Assembly (NCBI GenBank): GCA_023416745.1
Contig: JAEZHF010000003.1
Coordinates: forward strand, 10,951 to 74,950
Reading direction: 5' to 3'
Origin: Bacillota bacterium
Lineage (GTDB): Bacteria; Bacillota; Clostridia; Christensenellales; SZUA-584
DNA length: 64,000 nucleotides
Position 1 is the stretch's first letter, and each line of letters opens with the position of its first letter. Position numbers and translations under genes: made by a program. The notes beneath the pieces are model-generated. The model was not told the origin of the DNA and did not search any database. It worked only from the letters and a program-made list of their open reading frames with translations. This document shows positions 53,278 to 61,031 of the stretch, in pieces.

Positions 53278-53745
53278 ATGGAACTGATGCGTATTGACCC
53301 AGTGGATGCGGCGCTCTCGCTGCTGTCGTGCAACGCCGTCACCGTGCGTTACGGCCTAAAGCTCACCGAGGCGGACGCGCACGCACTGGCGGAGGCGCAG
53401 TCCCGCGCGCTCAAAACAGCGGGTTGCGTGGCGTTCGCGGGCGGTGTGGTGAATGAGCTGGCGGTGGCCTTCTGCGACTCGCCGTACATCAATCAGGACG
53501 GCTGGGCAGACACGCTGGCCGAGCTGGCTGAAGCATTCTACGAATTCAAAAAAGAGTCGCTGGACGGCATCGACGACGCGGAAGCCGTGGCGCTGATGAA
53601 GCGGCTGTTTGACGGCGACTGGTGTGAGGGCAGCATGGACCGGCTGCTCTATGAGCTGCTGCCCGTCGCTGCCAGACGCATCCGCGAAGGCCTGCCGCCC
53701 GAGCCGGCGGATGAGGAGCAACCCGAGGAGGATGACAATGAATAA
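53278..53745 (+). CDS. DUF6323-like protein
   Basis: A 155-residue, mostly helical protein with LTEADAHALAEAQSRALKTAG and AVAFCDSPYINQDGWADTL, a pattern I tentatively link to DUF6323. The C-terminus is acidic (EEQPEEDDNE). It starts an operon with two overlapping genes. GGAGGTG precedes the ATG. The role is unknown. Confidence 0.65.
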   Translation: MELMRIDPVDAALSLLSCNAVTVRYGLKLTEADAHALAEAQSRALKTAGCVAFAGGVVNELAVAFCDSPYINQDGWADTLAELAEAFYEFKKESLDGIDDAEAVALMKRLFDGDWCEGSMDRLLYELLPVAARRIREGLPPEPADEEQPEEDDNE

Positions 53746-53902
53746 CCGCAGTTTGAACCGGAATAAGAACCGCAGGTTCCCGGGAAAGGGTATGACGTTT
53801 GGCAAGATGTGGCTGGCAACGCCCCATATCAGCCGGTTTCAGGCCGGAATGGATATAACGGGTTCTGACACGCCTGACACGAAGGATGGCAATGACGACT
53901 GA
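53738..53902 (+). CDS. Small basic protein inside an overlapping operon
   Basis: A 54-residue frame starting MNNRSLNRNKNRRFPGKG and ending in an acidic DTKDGNDD. It overlaps the gene before by 8 bases and the gene after by 11. GAGGAGGATGAC before the ATG gives a ribosome site. The tight fit between two genes argues that it is real. No family is recognised. Confidence 0.55.
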   Translation: MNNRSLNRNKNRRFPGKGMTFGKMWLATPHISRFQAGMDITGSDTPDTKDGNDD

Positions 53903-55178
53903 TCTGACGCGCGGCAGAGCGCTGCCCTTCCTGCCCACCGGCGCGGACCGGTATGTGCAGGCGCTGCTCGCCGCCGGAGTCGCCGTCGGGCGCATCTCAC
54001 TGGCACAGGCACAAAGTGCGCGCCTTGAGCTGGAGCGTATGCTCGCACGCATGGCGGTCACGTACACGTTTGGTGCGTCCAATTCCATGCCCGCGGAGAC
54101 TGCCCGGCAGCTGCTGGCCTCTGCCGCGTATGCCATCGGGCTCGCTCTGAAACGCGCGCCATCGCCCGAGGCCGCACTGCACGAACTGCTGTTCCGGCCG
54201 CCGGAAGCGCTGCGCCGTGAGGGCATCGGCATCATTGACGGCATGGTCACGCGCGCCCATGAACAGCTTGCAGCGCTGCAGGCCGCACCCGTCACACACA
54301 ACCGGGCATATCTGGACACGCTTGAACACAGCCTTCCCCTGTTCTTTTCGTCGTATGACAAAACCTATGCGGCACATGAATGCCCCGGCTCCATCGACTA
54401 CCCGCTTTGCACCGACTTAACCCGGCTGACGGGCATTGAATACATCAGCGCCTACATTGATGCGCTGGACACTGAAGCCGCGTTGCTGTCGCGCTGGCCG
54501 CGGGAAGATATCGATGCGCTGCTGCGCGGGTACAGCCCCGGCTGGCGCGATCTGCTGCTAAGCGCGTACGAACATGTGCTGACCAACGCGCTGGGGCGCG
54601 TGCTGTGCGGGCATGATCTGTCGCGTATCGGCCTGTCTGCGGACGACCGCAGCTGGCTCGCGGCGCAGCTCTCCGCATTGTCTCCCGCGCGCCTTCGCAC
54701 CATGCTGGGTGTAGCGCTGGAGCGGTTGGAGCTCAGCAGCAGCGGCCTTGCGTACGCACGACACGCGCTGCCCCGTGTTGCGTCATCCATCAAGGCTGCG
54801 CTGGACACAGGGCATCCGGAAGCGGTGTTCGTCACACCTGTTACACCCGCCGCCCCGGCCGCATGCTTCGTTGACGGGGCGAAAATGGATGATGAGGCCT
54901 TCCGCGCGTTCACCGAAGCGGTGCAAAAATGCCGCAGCGTCTCCGATAAGCTGGCGCTCATCCGCCGCTGCGTCACCAGCCTTGAAGACCTCGCTGATCT
55001 GCTGGGCGCGGACGTGCTGTCCGGCGGCGGCATGGCCGCGCTGTTCGACGGTCTGGACGAGGTGACGCTGTGCCAGCTTGCCGCCATGGTTCCGGAGGAC
55101 GGTTTCCACTCCACCAGCGCTGAACAGGAATGGCACGCGGCACTGACAATGTTTCTTAAAACGAAAAACCGCACCTGA
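53892..55178 (+). CDS. DUF6179-like helical protein
   Basis: A 428-residue helical protein, Ala- and Leu-rich, without membrane segments. Recognisable stretches are LPTGADRYVQALLAAG at the start, FFSSYDKTYAAHECPGSIDYPL in the middle and CRSVSDKLALIRRCVTSLEDLADLL near the end. I tentatively link it to DUF6179, which I recall beside DUF6323 genes in Clostridia. GAAGG six bases upstream selects ATG 53892. It is the last gene of the operon; its function is unknown. Confidence 0.7.
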   Translation: MTTDLTRGRALPFLPTGADRYVQALLAAGVAVGRISLAQAQSARLELERMLARMAVTYTFGASNSMPAETARQLLASAAYAIGLALKRAPSPEAALHELLFRPPEALRREGIGIIDGMVTRAHEQLAALQAAPVTHNRAYLDTLEHSLPLFFSSYDKTYAAHECPGSIDYPLCTDLTRLTGIEYISAYIDALDTEAALLSRWPREDIDALLRGYSPGWRDLLLSAYEHVLTNALGRVLCGHDLSRIGLSADDRSWLAAQLSALSPARLRTMLGVALERLELSSSGLAYARHALPRVASSIKAALDTGHPEAVFVTPVTPAAPAACFVDGAKMDDEAFRAFTEAVQKCRSVSDKLALIRRCVTSLEDLADLLGADVLSGGGMAALFDGLDEVTLCQLAAMVPEDGFHSTSAEQEWHAALTMFLKTKNRT

Positions 55179-55361
55179 ATGTCCCATTGAACATAACGGC
55201 TCTCTGACGCACGTATTTGCAATAGAATCACGTTTCATAAAGCAGCAGCCAAAGATCGTCAGTTTCAGTACAACATGGAACGGCTGGCGCTGCAACTGGC
55301 CTGTCATGCAGATATTGTGTCCGCAGGCAATTCATTATTCCTAACTTAACTGACAGTATTC

Positions 55362-55395
55362 AGTGACTTGCATGCATATGGTGTCACCTTTTTTA
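55362..55395 (+). promoter_or_regulatory. Leader hairpin with T run, copy 1
   Basis: GTGAC and GTCAC enclose a 15-base loop and are followed by CTTTTTT, about 50 bases before the first QDQEQ gene. The same element occurs at 55795-55830 before the second gene, so it is probably a functional leader element rather than chance. Confidence 0.5.
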
Positions 55396-55444
55396 TCTGC
55401 TTTAATATTATATCTTATAAATATATTAATTGGAGGTAATACTA

Positions 55445-55714
55445 ATGTCTTGTTGTTGGTATAGACGTTACTCGCCGTGGCAGGATCAGGCGCAGGCACA
55501 GGCGCAGGCACAGGCGCAGAGACAGAACCAGGACCAGGATCAGGAACAGGAACAGGAACAGGAACAAAGATTTATCTTTAAAGAGATTGGCAACGTCCAT
55601 GTGGATCTCGATAATGAAAACATTTCTGTGGCCGTACTGGCCATCATTGCTTTGCTGCTCGGCGGGCTTGACGGCCCTGCAATAGAAGAGGTTTTGGCCA
55701 GATATCAAAAATAA
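55445..55714 (+). CDS. QDQEQ-repeat protein, paralogue 1
   Basis: An 89-residue protein. After MSCCWYRRYSPW comes a strictly polar repeat (QAQAQAQAQ, then QNQDQDQEQEQEQEQ, residues about 14-45). The C-terminal half holds FIFKEIGNVHVDLDNENISV, a hydrophobic helix and VLARYQK. It is the tandem duplicate of the gene at 55879. There is no signal peptide. The repeat may form a coiled or self-assembling rod; the two Cys near the start may crosslink. I do not know the family. GGAGG fixes the start. Confidence 0.75.
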   Translation: MSCCWYRRYSPWQDQAQAQAQAQAQRQNQDQDQEQEQEQEQRFIFKEIGNVHVDLDNENISVAVLAIIALLLGGLDGPAIEEVLARYQK

Positions 55715-55794
55715 TATACAGTAATGCTTTGTCAGCAGCTTTACTCCGAGCTGTAATGAATTTACCGTCAGCGTTTTTTATATTAAAATATTTA

Positions 55795-55830
55795 AGTGAC
55801 CTGCATTCATGTGGTGTCACCTTTTTTTAC
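55795..55830 (+). promoter_or_regulatory. Leader hairpin with T run, copy 2
   Basis: GTGAC and GTCAC enclose a loop, followed by CTTTTTTT, about 50 bases before the second QDQEQ gene. Between the two genes it could also end the first transcript. Confidence 0.5.
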
Positions 55831-55878
55831 GAGATAAATATTATATTATATATCAATACTAATTGGAGGGTATATAAT

Positions 55879-56148
55879 ATGTCTTGTTATTGGGATAAAC
55901 GTTATTCTTGGAGACAGGATCAGGATCAGGAGCAGGCGCAGGCACAGGCGCAGCGACAGGACCAGGACCAGGACCAGGATCAGGAACAGGAACAGGAACA
56001 AAGATTTGTCTTTAAAGAAATCGGCAACGTTCATATCGATATCGACAATGAGAATATTTCTGTGGCCGTGCTGGCCATTCTTGCTTTCGCATTGGGCGCG
56101 CTTGACGCCGCCGGTATCCAGGAGCTTCTGGCTAGATATACGAAATAA
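55879..56148 (+). CDS. QDQEQ-repeat protein, paralogue 2
   Basis: An 89-residue paralogue of the protein at 55445. It begins MSCYWDKRYSWRQDQDQEQ. The polar repeat is of similar length, and FVFKEIGNVHIDIDNENISV and the hydrophobic helix AVLAILAFALGALDA follow. The conserved tail and the variable repeat register suggest that the C-terminal domain has the specific function. AATTGGAGGG precedes the ATG and a strong terminator follows. Confidence 0.78.
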   Translation: MSCYWDKRYSWRQDQDQEQAQAQAQRQDQDQDQDQEQEQEQRFVFKEIGNVHIDIDNENISVAVLAILAFALGALDAAGIQELLARYTK

Positions 56149-56177
56149 TTAGCACGACTGCTTCGTTAGCAGCTTTG

Positions 56178-56216
56178 CCCCGATGCTGAAATGAATTCAA
56201 CATCGGGGTTTTTTTA
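56178..56216 (+). terminator. Intrinsic terminator
   Basis: CCCCGATG pairs with CATCGGGG and is followed by seven T residues, 30 bases past the second QDQEQ gene. Confidence 0.9.
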
Positions 56217-56257
56217 TCGTTCGCGCCGGCTGCGTTTTGCGCTCTATCGCTCAAGCC

Positions 56258-56743
56258 TCAGTCTAAGCCGCGCCTGACCCGGTCAGTCACTTCCCCTTCG
56301 CTGCCGTCTGCCTCAGCAGGGGTGCGCCGGAATATGCGATAAGCGAAGGCCAGCAATATGACCAGCAGCCCGGAGGTCGTCATGGAGGACGCGAACGGCA
56401 GCATCCAGTGCGCAAAATACCAGCCCAGCTGCGTCATGCCAAGCAGCAGCAGCAGCCCCAGCAGTGTGAAGCCGACGCCTGTCAGCAGCATAAACCTCTG
56501 CCGCTTGGGATGGTTTTTCAGCACAGCGAACAGCGCCAGCGCATAAGCCGCCGCCAGCAGATACCTCACCGCGCTGAGCAGCCAGCCAAATATCACGTAC
56601 AGCTCATATCCCAGCGCAAAATCAAGCCAGCCGGAAAACATCGCGTTTGAGAAGTCGTAATCGATGGGGATTGCAAACCATCCAGCCGTCAGCAGCACAA
56701 ACCCCGCAGTGACAGCGATAAACCAAAGCCGTGTCTTTTTCAT
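56258..56743 (-). CDS. Membrane protein of unknown function
   Basis: A 161-residue protein with about five hydrophobic segments (the first LWFIAVTAGFVLLTAGWFAI) and a charged tail. AAAAGGA precedes ATG 56743; the longer frame to 56800 lacks a site. It diverges from the PadR operon. No family is recognised. Confidence 0.65.
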   Translation of the reverse strand: MKKTRLWFIAVTAGFVLLTAGWFAIPIDYDFSNAMFSGWLDFALGYELYVIFGWLLSAVRYLLAAAYALALFAVLKNHPKRQRFMLLTGVGFTLLGLLLLLGMTQLGWYFAHWMLPFASSMTTSGLLVILLAFAYRIFRRTPAEADGSEGEVTDRVRRGLD

Positions 56744-56893
56744 ACTCGATCCTTTTCTCGTAAATTGGGCGCCTGCTGCAACTCTGGGTATACGCAGCAT
56801 ATAGGTATATTATAACGTAATAAATTTGATAATATATAGAATATTCTGTCTCTGGGATTTTTCCGCTATTCTGAAAAAACATTATTTATTGGC

Positions 56894-56922
56894 TTGACAT
56901 ATATCACGATGTGATGTATTGT
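56894..56922 (+). promoter_or_regulatory. Sigma-A promoter of the PadR operon
   Basis: TTGACA, a 17-base spacer and TATTGT. Inverted repeats cover and follow it (see 56900-56955). Confidence 0.75.
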
Positions 56923-56955
56923 TATATCACATCGCGATACATCTTATTGTGATAT
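56900..56955. promoter_or_regulatory. PadR-type operator array
   Basis: Several nested inverted repeats: ATCACGATGTGAT over the spacer, GATGTGAT with ATCACATC around the -10 box, and TATATCAC with GTGATATA spanning the start region. They fit autoregulation by the PadR protein encoded next. Confidence 0.7.
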
Positions 56956-56968
56956 AAAGGAGGTGCAG

Positions 56969-57286
56969 ATGAACATTGAGAAAGCGCGGCAGCGCTACAT
57001 CCCGATGAGCGAAACGATGCTCTATATACTGCTCTCTCTGCGCGAGGAGCGCCACGGCTACGGCATCATGCAGCACGTGAAGGAACTCACAGCAGGGCGC
57101 ATCGTGCTGGGCGCGGGCACCATATACCAGAGCATCGGCAAGCTGGAAACAGACGGGCTCATCCGCGCGGTGCGCGAGGATGACCGCAAGAAGATGTACG
57201 TCATCACGCCGCTGGGCACGCAGATTCTCAGCGAGGAAGCGGCAAGAATCAACGAAGTTCACCGTCATTTGGAGGTGTTGTTATGA
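56969..57286 (+). CDS. PadR family transcription repressor
   Basis: A 105-residue winged-helix regulator. The family pattern YILLSLREERHGYGIMQHV, then LGAGTIYQSIGKLETDGLI and YVITPLGTQIL is clear. It is short and lacks a long C-terminal helix, the PadR-s2 type. AAGGAGG precedes ATG 56969. It overlaps the DUF2812 gene by ATGA and most likely represses its own promoter until a membrane-active compound appears. Confidence 0.92.
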   Translation: MNIEKARQRYIPMSETMLYILLSLREERHGYGIMQHVKELTAGRIVLGAGTIYQSIGKLETDGLIRAVREDDRKKMYVITPLGTQILSEEAARINEVHRHLEVLL

Positions 57287-57816
57287 CAGAGAAAAATGTA
57301 CAATGGCTGACGCCTTTTCGTTATGTGGTACCGGCGGACTATGAAAGCTGGTTTGAGGAGAAGGCGGCAGCAGGCTGGCATCCGGTGAAGGTGGGCCAGT
57401 GGAGCAGCATCGCGATGCGCTTTGCCAAGAGTACGCCCAAGAAATACCGCTACGTGGTGGATATGCAGCCCGTACTCAAGAAGGACTACATGCGCACCTA
57501 TGAGGAGTTTGGCTGGGAGTTCGTCGGGCAGATGGCCAGCGCCATGGTGTGGCGGCGCGAATACGAGGGCGAGCGCCCCGAATCATTCTCGGACGCGCCG
57601 AGCCGCCGCGGGCGCAACAAACGCTTTTTCTGGGCAGTGTCGGTATCGGGCTTCCTGTTCGCGGCAGGCGCACTGGCATCGGCAGGCGCAGCCATATTTG
57701 CGCCGCTGGATGCTGAACGCAGGCTGGAGCTGTGGCTGATGACAGCCTTCTGTGCCGCGGCAGCTGCGGGGCTGGGCTTCGTGATGGCGCACATCCGCCG
57801 CAATATTGACCGGTAA
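57283..57816 (+). CDS. DUF2812 family membrane protein
   Basis: A 177-residue protein. The DUF2812 domain fills residues about 1-100 (RYVVPADYESWFEEKAAAGW, YRYVVDMQP, YEEFGWEFVGQMASAMVWRR), followed by two hydrophobic segments. The family is regularly paired with PadR regulators, as here, and is thought to relate to envelope stress; its biochemistry is unknown. The start overlaps the padR stop. Confidence 0.88.
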   Translation: MTEKNVQWLTPFRYVVPADYESWFEEKAAAGWHPVKVGQWSSIAMRFAKSTPKKYRYVVDMQPVLKKDYMRTYEEFGWEFVGQMASAMVWRREYEGERPESFSDAPSRRGRNKRFFWAVSVSGFLFAAGALASAGAAIFAPLDAERRLELWLMTAFCAAAAAGLGFVMAHIRRNIDR

Positions 57817-57865
57817 GGTAATGGAGTAAAGGCCGCGGGGCTTCGGTCCCGCAGCCGTCGGATGT

Positions 57866-58375
57866 TTAATTCACGCTGTATCCTTCCCATCTATTGCCTT
57901 TGGTCTTCACCAGCGGCGCGTCAATGATGATCGTGTTGCCGTCCGTGTCCGTCAGCAGCGCTTGACAAGCCGGTGCATCCCCCACTTGGATTCCGTTTGT
58001 GTAGCTGTTGTCGCTCACCCAACTGTTTCCGGTTTGGAACTCAAAATAAGCCGATCCGGCCTCTCTGCGCTCGCTCCAGCTTCCAGAATTACCGGTATCT
58101 CTTACTTCCATTCTGATTATTCCAAGCTTCTCTTCACTCTCGTCGCCGTGATACATAATCGCCCAATAAGTACGCGTGTAAGTCCCGCTGGCGTCTGGCA
58201 TCAGGTCTTTCGGCAGCAGCACGGAACCGTTGTGCTCCACCCAAAGGCGCACCTCCAGCGTCCAGTCGCCGCTTCGGCCTTCATAGACGCGGTATATCTC
58301 GCGCCGGGAGTCCGCGCCGCATCCGGCCAGCAGCAAGATCAGCGCGATAACGCCCGCCAGCAGCCGCTTCATCAT
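57866..58375 (-). CDS. Small lipoprotein
   Basis: A 169-residue protein with a lipoprotein signal (LLAGVIALILLLAGCG, Cys about residue 19) and a beta-rich domain (WTLEVRLWVEHNGSVLLPKD, IIRMEVRDTGNSG, TIIIDAPLV). It starts 15 bases after the pirin stop, so the two may be co-transcribed. No family is recognised. Confidence 0.72.
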   Translation of the reverse strand: MMKRLLAGVIALILLLAGCGADSRREIYRVYEGRSGDWTLEVRLWVEHNGSVLLPKDLMPDASGTYTRTYWAIMYHGDESEEKLGIIRMEVRDTGNSGSWSERREAGSAYFEFQTGNSWVSDNSYTNGIQVGDAPACQALLTDTDGNTIIIDAPLVKTKGNRWEGYSVN

Positions 58376-58390
58376 CGTTTGCCCCCAGTA

Positions 58391-59239
58391 TCATACATTG
58401 TGCTTGATAAACGTGCCCGCGTCCAGCTCATGGAACGCCAGCCGCAGCTCCTCCGGCGTGTTCATCACGATGGGCCCGCCCCACGCCACGGGTTCGCCGA
58501 GCGGCCTGCCGCACAGCAGCAGGAATCGCAGGCCATCCCCGCCCGCCGTCACACGGAGGGTATCGCCGTCCCCAAACAACGCCGCGTGCTTTTGCGCCAC
58601 CGTCTCCCCCGGCTCTCCAAACGCGCCTGCTCCCGCCATGATGTAGACAAACAGCGTGCCCGCCGGATCAGTCTTTGTCTCCCAAACCGCACCGGGTGAC
58701 AGCTCCACATCCAGATACAGCGGCTGCACATAGTCGCCCTGCGTGGCCCCTGCCATGCCCCGGTAAATGCCGGATATCACGCGCACCGCCGCGCCGTCTT
58801 CGCGCAACACGGGTATCTGCGCCTGCGTGATGCCGTTGTATTTGGGTGCGCACATCTTATCCTTCGCGGGCAGGTTCAGCCACAGCTGCACGCCCAGCAT
58901 GCGCGGGCTGGCCTTGGGCATCTCCTGATGGATGATGCCGGAACCCGCCGTCATCCACTGGCAGTCGCCGTCCCCGATCACGCCCGAGTTCCCGAGGCTG
59001 TCCCCATGCTCGACGCGCCCGGAAATAAGATACGTCACCGTCTCGATGCCGCGGTGCGGATGCCACGGAAAACCCTTGACGTAGTCTGCCGGGTCGGCGG
59101 AGTCGAATGCGTCCAGCATCAGGAACGGATCGAAGTCATAAACGTCGTCCCGCCCCAGCACGCGCACCAGGCGCACCCCCGCGCCGTCCACCGTGGCATG
59201 ACCCGTCACCAGTTTCTTTACCTGCCGTACATTGCCCAC
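58391..59239 (-). CDS. Pirin family protein
   Basis: A 282-residue bicupin. The N-terminal cupin holds the metal ligands in FPWHPHRGIETVTYLISG and the later HGDSLGN and GSGIIHQEMP, the usual three His and one Glu. The C-terminal cupin has SPGAVWETKTDPAGTLFVYI. Bacterial pirins bind Fe(II); some act as quercetinases and others as regulators. It starts at GTG 59239, eight bases after GGGGAGG; the ATG at 59241 is in another frame. Confidence 0.9.
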   Translation of the reverse strand: MGNVRQVKKLVTGHATVDGAGVRLVRVLGRDDVYDFDPFLMLDAFDSADPADYVKGFPWHPHRGIETVTYLISGRVEHGDSLGNSGVIGDGDCQWMTAGSGIIHQEMPKASPRMLGVQLWLNLPAKDKMCAPKYNGITQAQIPVLREDGAAVRVISGIYRGMAGATQGDYVQPLYLDVELSPGAVWETKTDPAGTLFVYIMAGAGAFGEPGETVAQKHAALFGDGDTLRVTAGGDGLRFLLLCGRPLGEPVAWGGPIVMNTPEELRLAFHELDAGTFIKHNV

Positions 59240-59286
59240 ATTACTTACCTCCCCTCAGTATCGTTGACTGCGTCCGATGTCGTCCT

Positions 59287-59781
59287 CTACTCGCCGCGCC
59301 AATACTTGTGCGACTCGTGGCCGCGGTTGCGTTCCGGTTCGACGTCGCGCCTCGTTTTGCGTCCGTCTCCGCGGTCGTATTTATCCTTGACCTGCCGCGT
59401 CTGCGCTTTCTCACCGCCTGCCAGCGGCTTTTTACCCTCAGAGCTGTATTTTGCCTGCTTTTCCGCATCGCTTCGTGTTTCCGGCCATGAGCGGCTGACT
59501 GCGCTGCTTTCCGGCTGTTGGGCGGACGCATTCGGGTTGCGCGCTGACGGCTTATTCACATCCTCCTGCACGGCCTGCCATGAACCGCTGCTGTTCGGCG
59601 GCCCGGGAGTTTGCTTGCCTGCTGCCCGCGGCTGCATATCGTTCCGTGTTACCGGCCATGCGACGCTGTCCGGCTGCGGCGAAAATGCGTTCGGCCTGGC
59701 TGCGCCCGGCGCACGTCCTTGAGGCTGCGGCGTGTACGGATTGTCAGAACCGTCCCCCGTATACCAGCCGCTATTGGTCAC
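59287..59781 (-). CDS. Disordered Pro/Gln-rich segment, possibly the tail of a frameshifted protein
   Basis: A 164-residue frame without hydrophobic segments, rich in Pro, Gln, Ser, Asn and charges (YTGDGSDNPYTPQPQGRAPG, KYDRGDGRKTRRDVEPERNR). GTG 59781 has no good ribosome site, but the frame is open and equally Pro-rich upstream to about 59864. It therefore may be the C-terminal tail of the protein encoded at 59771-60744, split by a frameshift. Confidence 0.45.
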   Translation of the reverse strand: MTNSGWYTGDGSDNPYTPQPQGRAPGAARPNAFSPQPDSVAWPVTRNDMQPRAAGKQTPGPPNSSGSWQAVQEDVNKPSARNPNASAQQPESSAVSRSWPETRSDAEKQAKYSSEGKKPLAGGEKAQTRQVKDKYDRGDGRKTRRDVEPERNRGHESHKYWRGE

Positions 59782-60060
59782 GCCCGGCTGGCTCGGCTGC
59801 CGTAAACGTTTCGCCGGGGCGGTTACGCTCTCCGGATGCGGTCTTGTCGGCCCCGCGCGTCAGCATGCGATAGTTGAGAAAGCTCCAGAGTATGAAAGTT
59901 CCGCCCACCTTGCCATCGCCCGTCAGCGCGTACAGCAGCAGCATCATCACAGAAAAGGCGCAGATACCGTAAATGGCCGTCACTCTGACAGCCGTCTTTT
60001 TTTCGATGGGCCGCTTGCGTATACCGTAGCGGTAGATGAAGATGGGCGCAGAGTAATTGC
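59771..60060 (-). CDS. Membrane segment, probably the middle of a frameshifted protein
   Basis: From about 60060 this frame reads SAPIFIYRYGIRKRPIEKK, then VTAIYGICAFSVMMLLLYAL and FILWSFLNYRMLTRG, two membrane helices with a basic stretch before them. The strict reading starts at GTG 59983, which overlaps the stop of the preceding frame (GTGA), but has no ribosome site. The residues before the GTG look genuinely coding, so I favour one protein with a frameshift near 60050. Confidence 0.45.
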
Positions 60061-60744
60061 CACAGTCAGAATCAGGCCCAATATGATGCCGCCCACAGTG
60101 AGCGGCGATGACCTGTGTGATGAAGACGTGTGCGCTGAAGAAATGCCGGTATCGGTAACGGGAACCTTTGCATCACCAGCCATCACAGAGGCCGCTTCTT
60201 CTCCCGGATACACCACCGATTCAAGAATTTGCTCGAATTCTTTTACTTGGGCATCATCCAGCGCAAACGCCTGGCACTGAAACTGATACATCTGCGCATT
60301 ATTGACCCGCATGGCCACAATGGAATCGAGCTCCACATCGATGCCCTGATAGTCCGCCGCAAAATCCCCTCTCCATACGTAGTATTCAAAGTCTCCGTAA
60401 TATGCGGTGGTCACTTCGCCGTTACCGTACATAACCAGCACATCCTGCTCAGAGAATATGGAGTTGTCAATTTCAGCACGGGTATACCCCTCTCGCTCTG
60501 CGGGGCTCACCATATCCCACATATCCCCGTAAGTAAACCCAAAGAAGTTAAGCCCTTTGGTGTACATACAGTTTAAAAACTCGCGGTCCGCGTCAATCTC
60601 ATCCCGCTCCCACCCCTCGGGTATCTCAAACCGGATTCCGGATTCCTCATCCTCATAGTAATCCACCGCCAGTGCCGCGGGTGCAAAGCATGCCAAAACA
60701 AGCAGTATCACAGGGACCAGCAAAACCGGCCGGAATCCTTTCAT
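59980..60744 (-). CDS. Secreted/membrane protein, C-terminal part probably frameshifted
   Basis: A signal peptide (VLLVPVILLVLACFAPAALA) is followed by a domain beginning YYEDEESGIRFEIPEGWERD, the PsbP/DUF1795-like opening of many secreted lipoprotein-like proteins. A hydrophobic helix (LTVGGIILGLILTVAI) comes near residue 220. After it the frame turns into Ser/Thr/Arg-rich sequence and stops at 59980, while a neighbouring frame carries a better continuation. GGGGGAC precedes ATG 60744. The role is unknown. Confidence 0.65.
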   Translation of the reverse strand: MKGFRPVLLVPVILLVLACFAPAALAVDYYEDEESGIRFEIPEGWERDEIDADREFLNCMYTKGLNFFGFTYGDMWDMVSPAEREGYTRAEIDNSIFSEQDVLVMYGNGEVTTAYYGDFEYYVWRGDFAADYQGIDVELDSIVAMRVNNAQMYQFQCQAFALDDAQVKEFEQILESVVYPGEEAASVMAGDAKVPVTDTGISSAHTSSSHRSSPLTVGGIILGLILTVAITLRPSSSTATVYASGPSKKRRLSE

Positions 60745-61031
60745 CGGTCGTCCCCCTTGTTAACAGCAATGAATATGAGATGAATGTCCGCTGCTTCCCA
60801 TTATATGATAATTACGCCGCTATCTCAAGCGCGGGTGTGGCAATGGGCGGAAATAGTAATATTATCCGGTAAATGATACGGATATAAAGGGACAGCGCGC
60901 TTGCGGCCTCATGCGTTTGCATCGTTCCCCCCAAACGCATGGGCTGCGCGTTGCTTGAGTGATGCGGCTTTGTAATGGCACATCCGCCGAAACATTGACA
61001 GGCGGTCAATAAAGCTGCATGGGCTCAGAGT
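60745..61031. other. Intergenic stretch with an orphan promoter copy and a hairpin
   Basis: No gene is supported. It contains a copy of the acetyltransferase promoter region (60836-60880). It also has an inverted repeat ATGCGTTTG (60911-60919) / CAAACGCAT (60932-60940), with GCGCG pairs further out at 60895 and 60946. Confidence 0.5.
60836..60880 (+). repeat. Orphan copy of the acetyltransferase promoter region
   Basis: About 35 of 45 bases match 62955-62999 by eye, including GTGGCA at -35, a 17-base spacer, an AT-rich -10 box and TCCGGTAAA after it. No plus-strand gene follows. Confidence 0.55.

Larger units (their letters stand above)
55350..56216 (+). repeat. Tandem duplication of a leader-gene-terminator unit
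   Basis: Two units, about 55350-55790 and 55791-56216, match along leader, coding region and 3' region. Shared marks are GGTGTCACCTTTTTT before each gene, AATTGGAGG at each ribosome site, the QDQEQ coding repeats, and GTTAGCAGCTTT-like bases after each stop. The second terminator is intact; the first has decayed. Confidence 0.8.

Noticed and set aside
60895..60950. Hairpin ATGCGTTTG/CAAACGCAT as a terminator of the chemotaxis gene
   Set aside because: It has no adjacent T run on the minus strand and lies about 80 bases past the stop; left as an unexplained structure.
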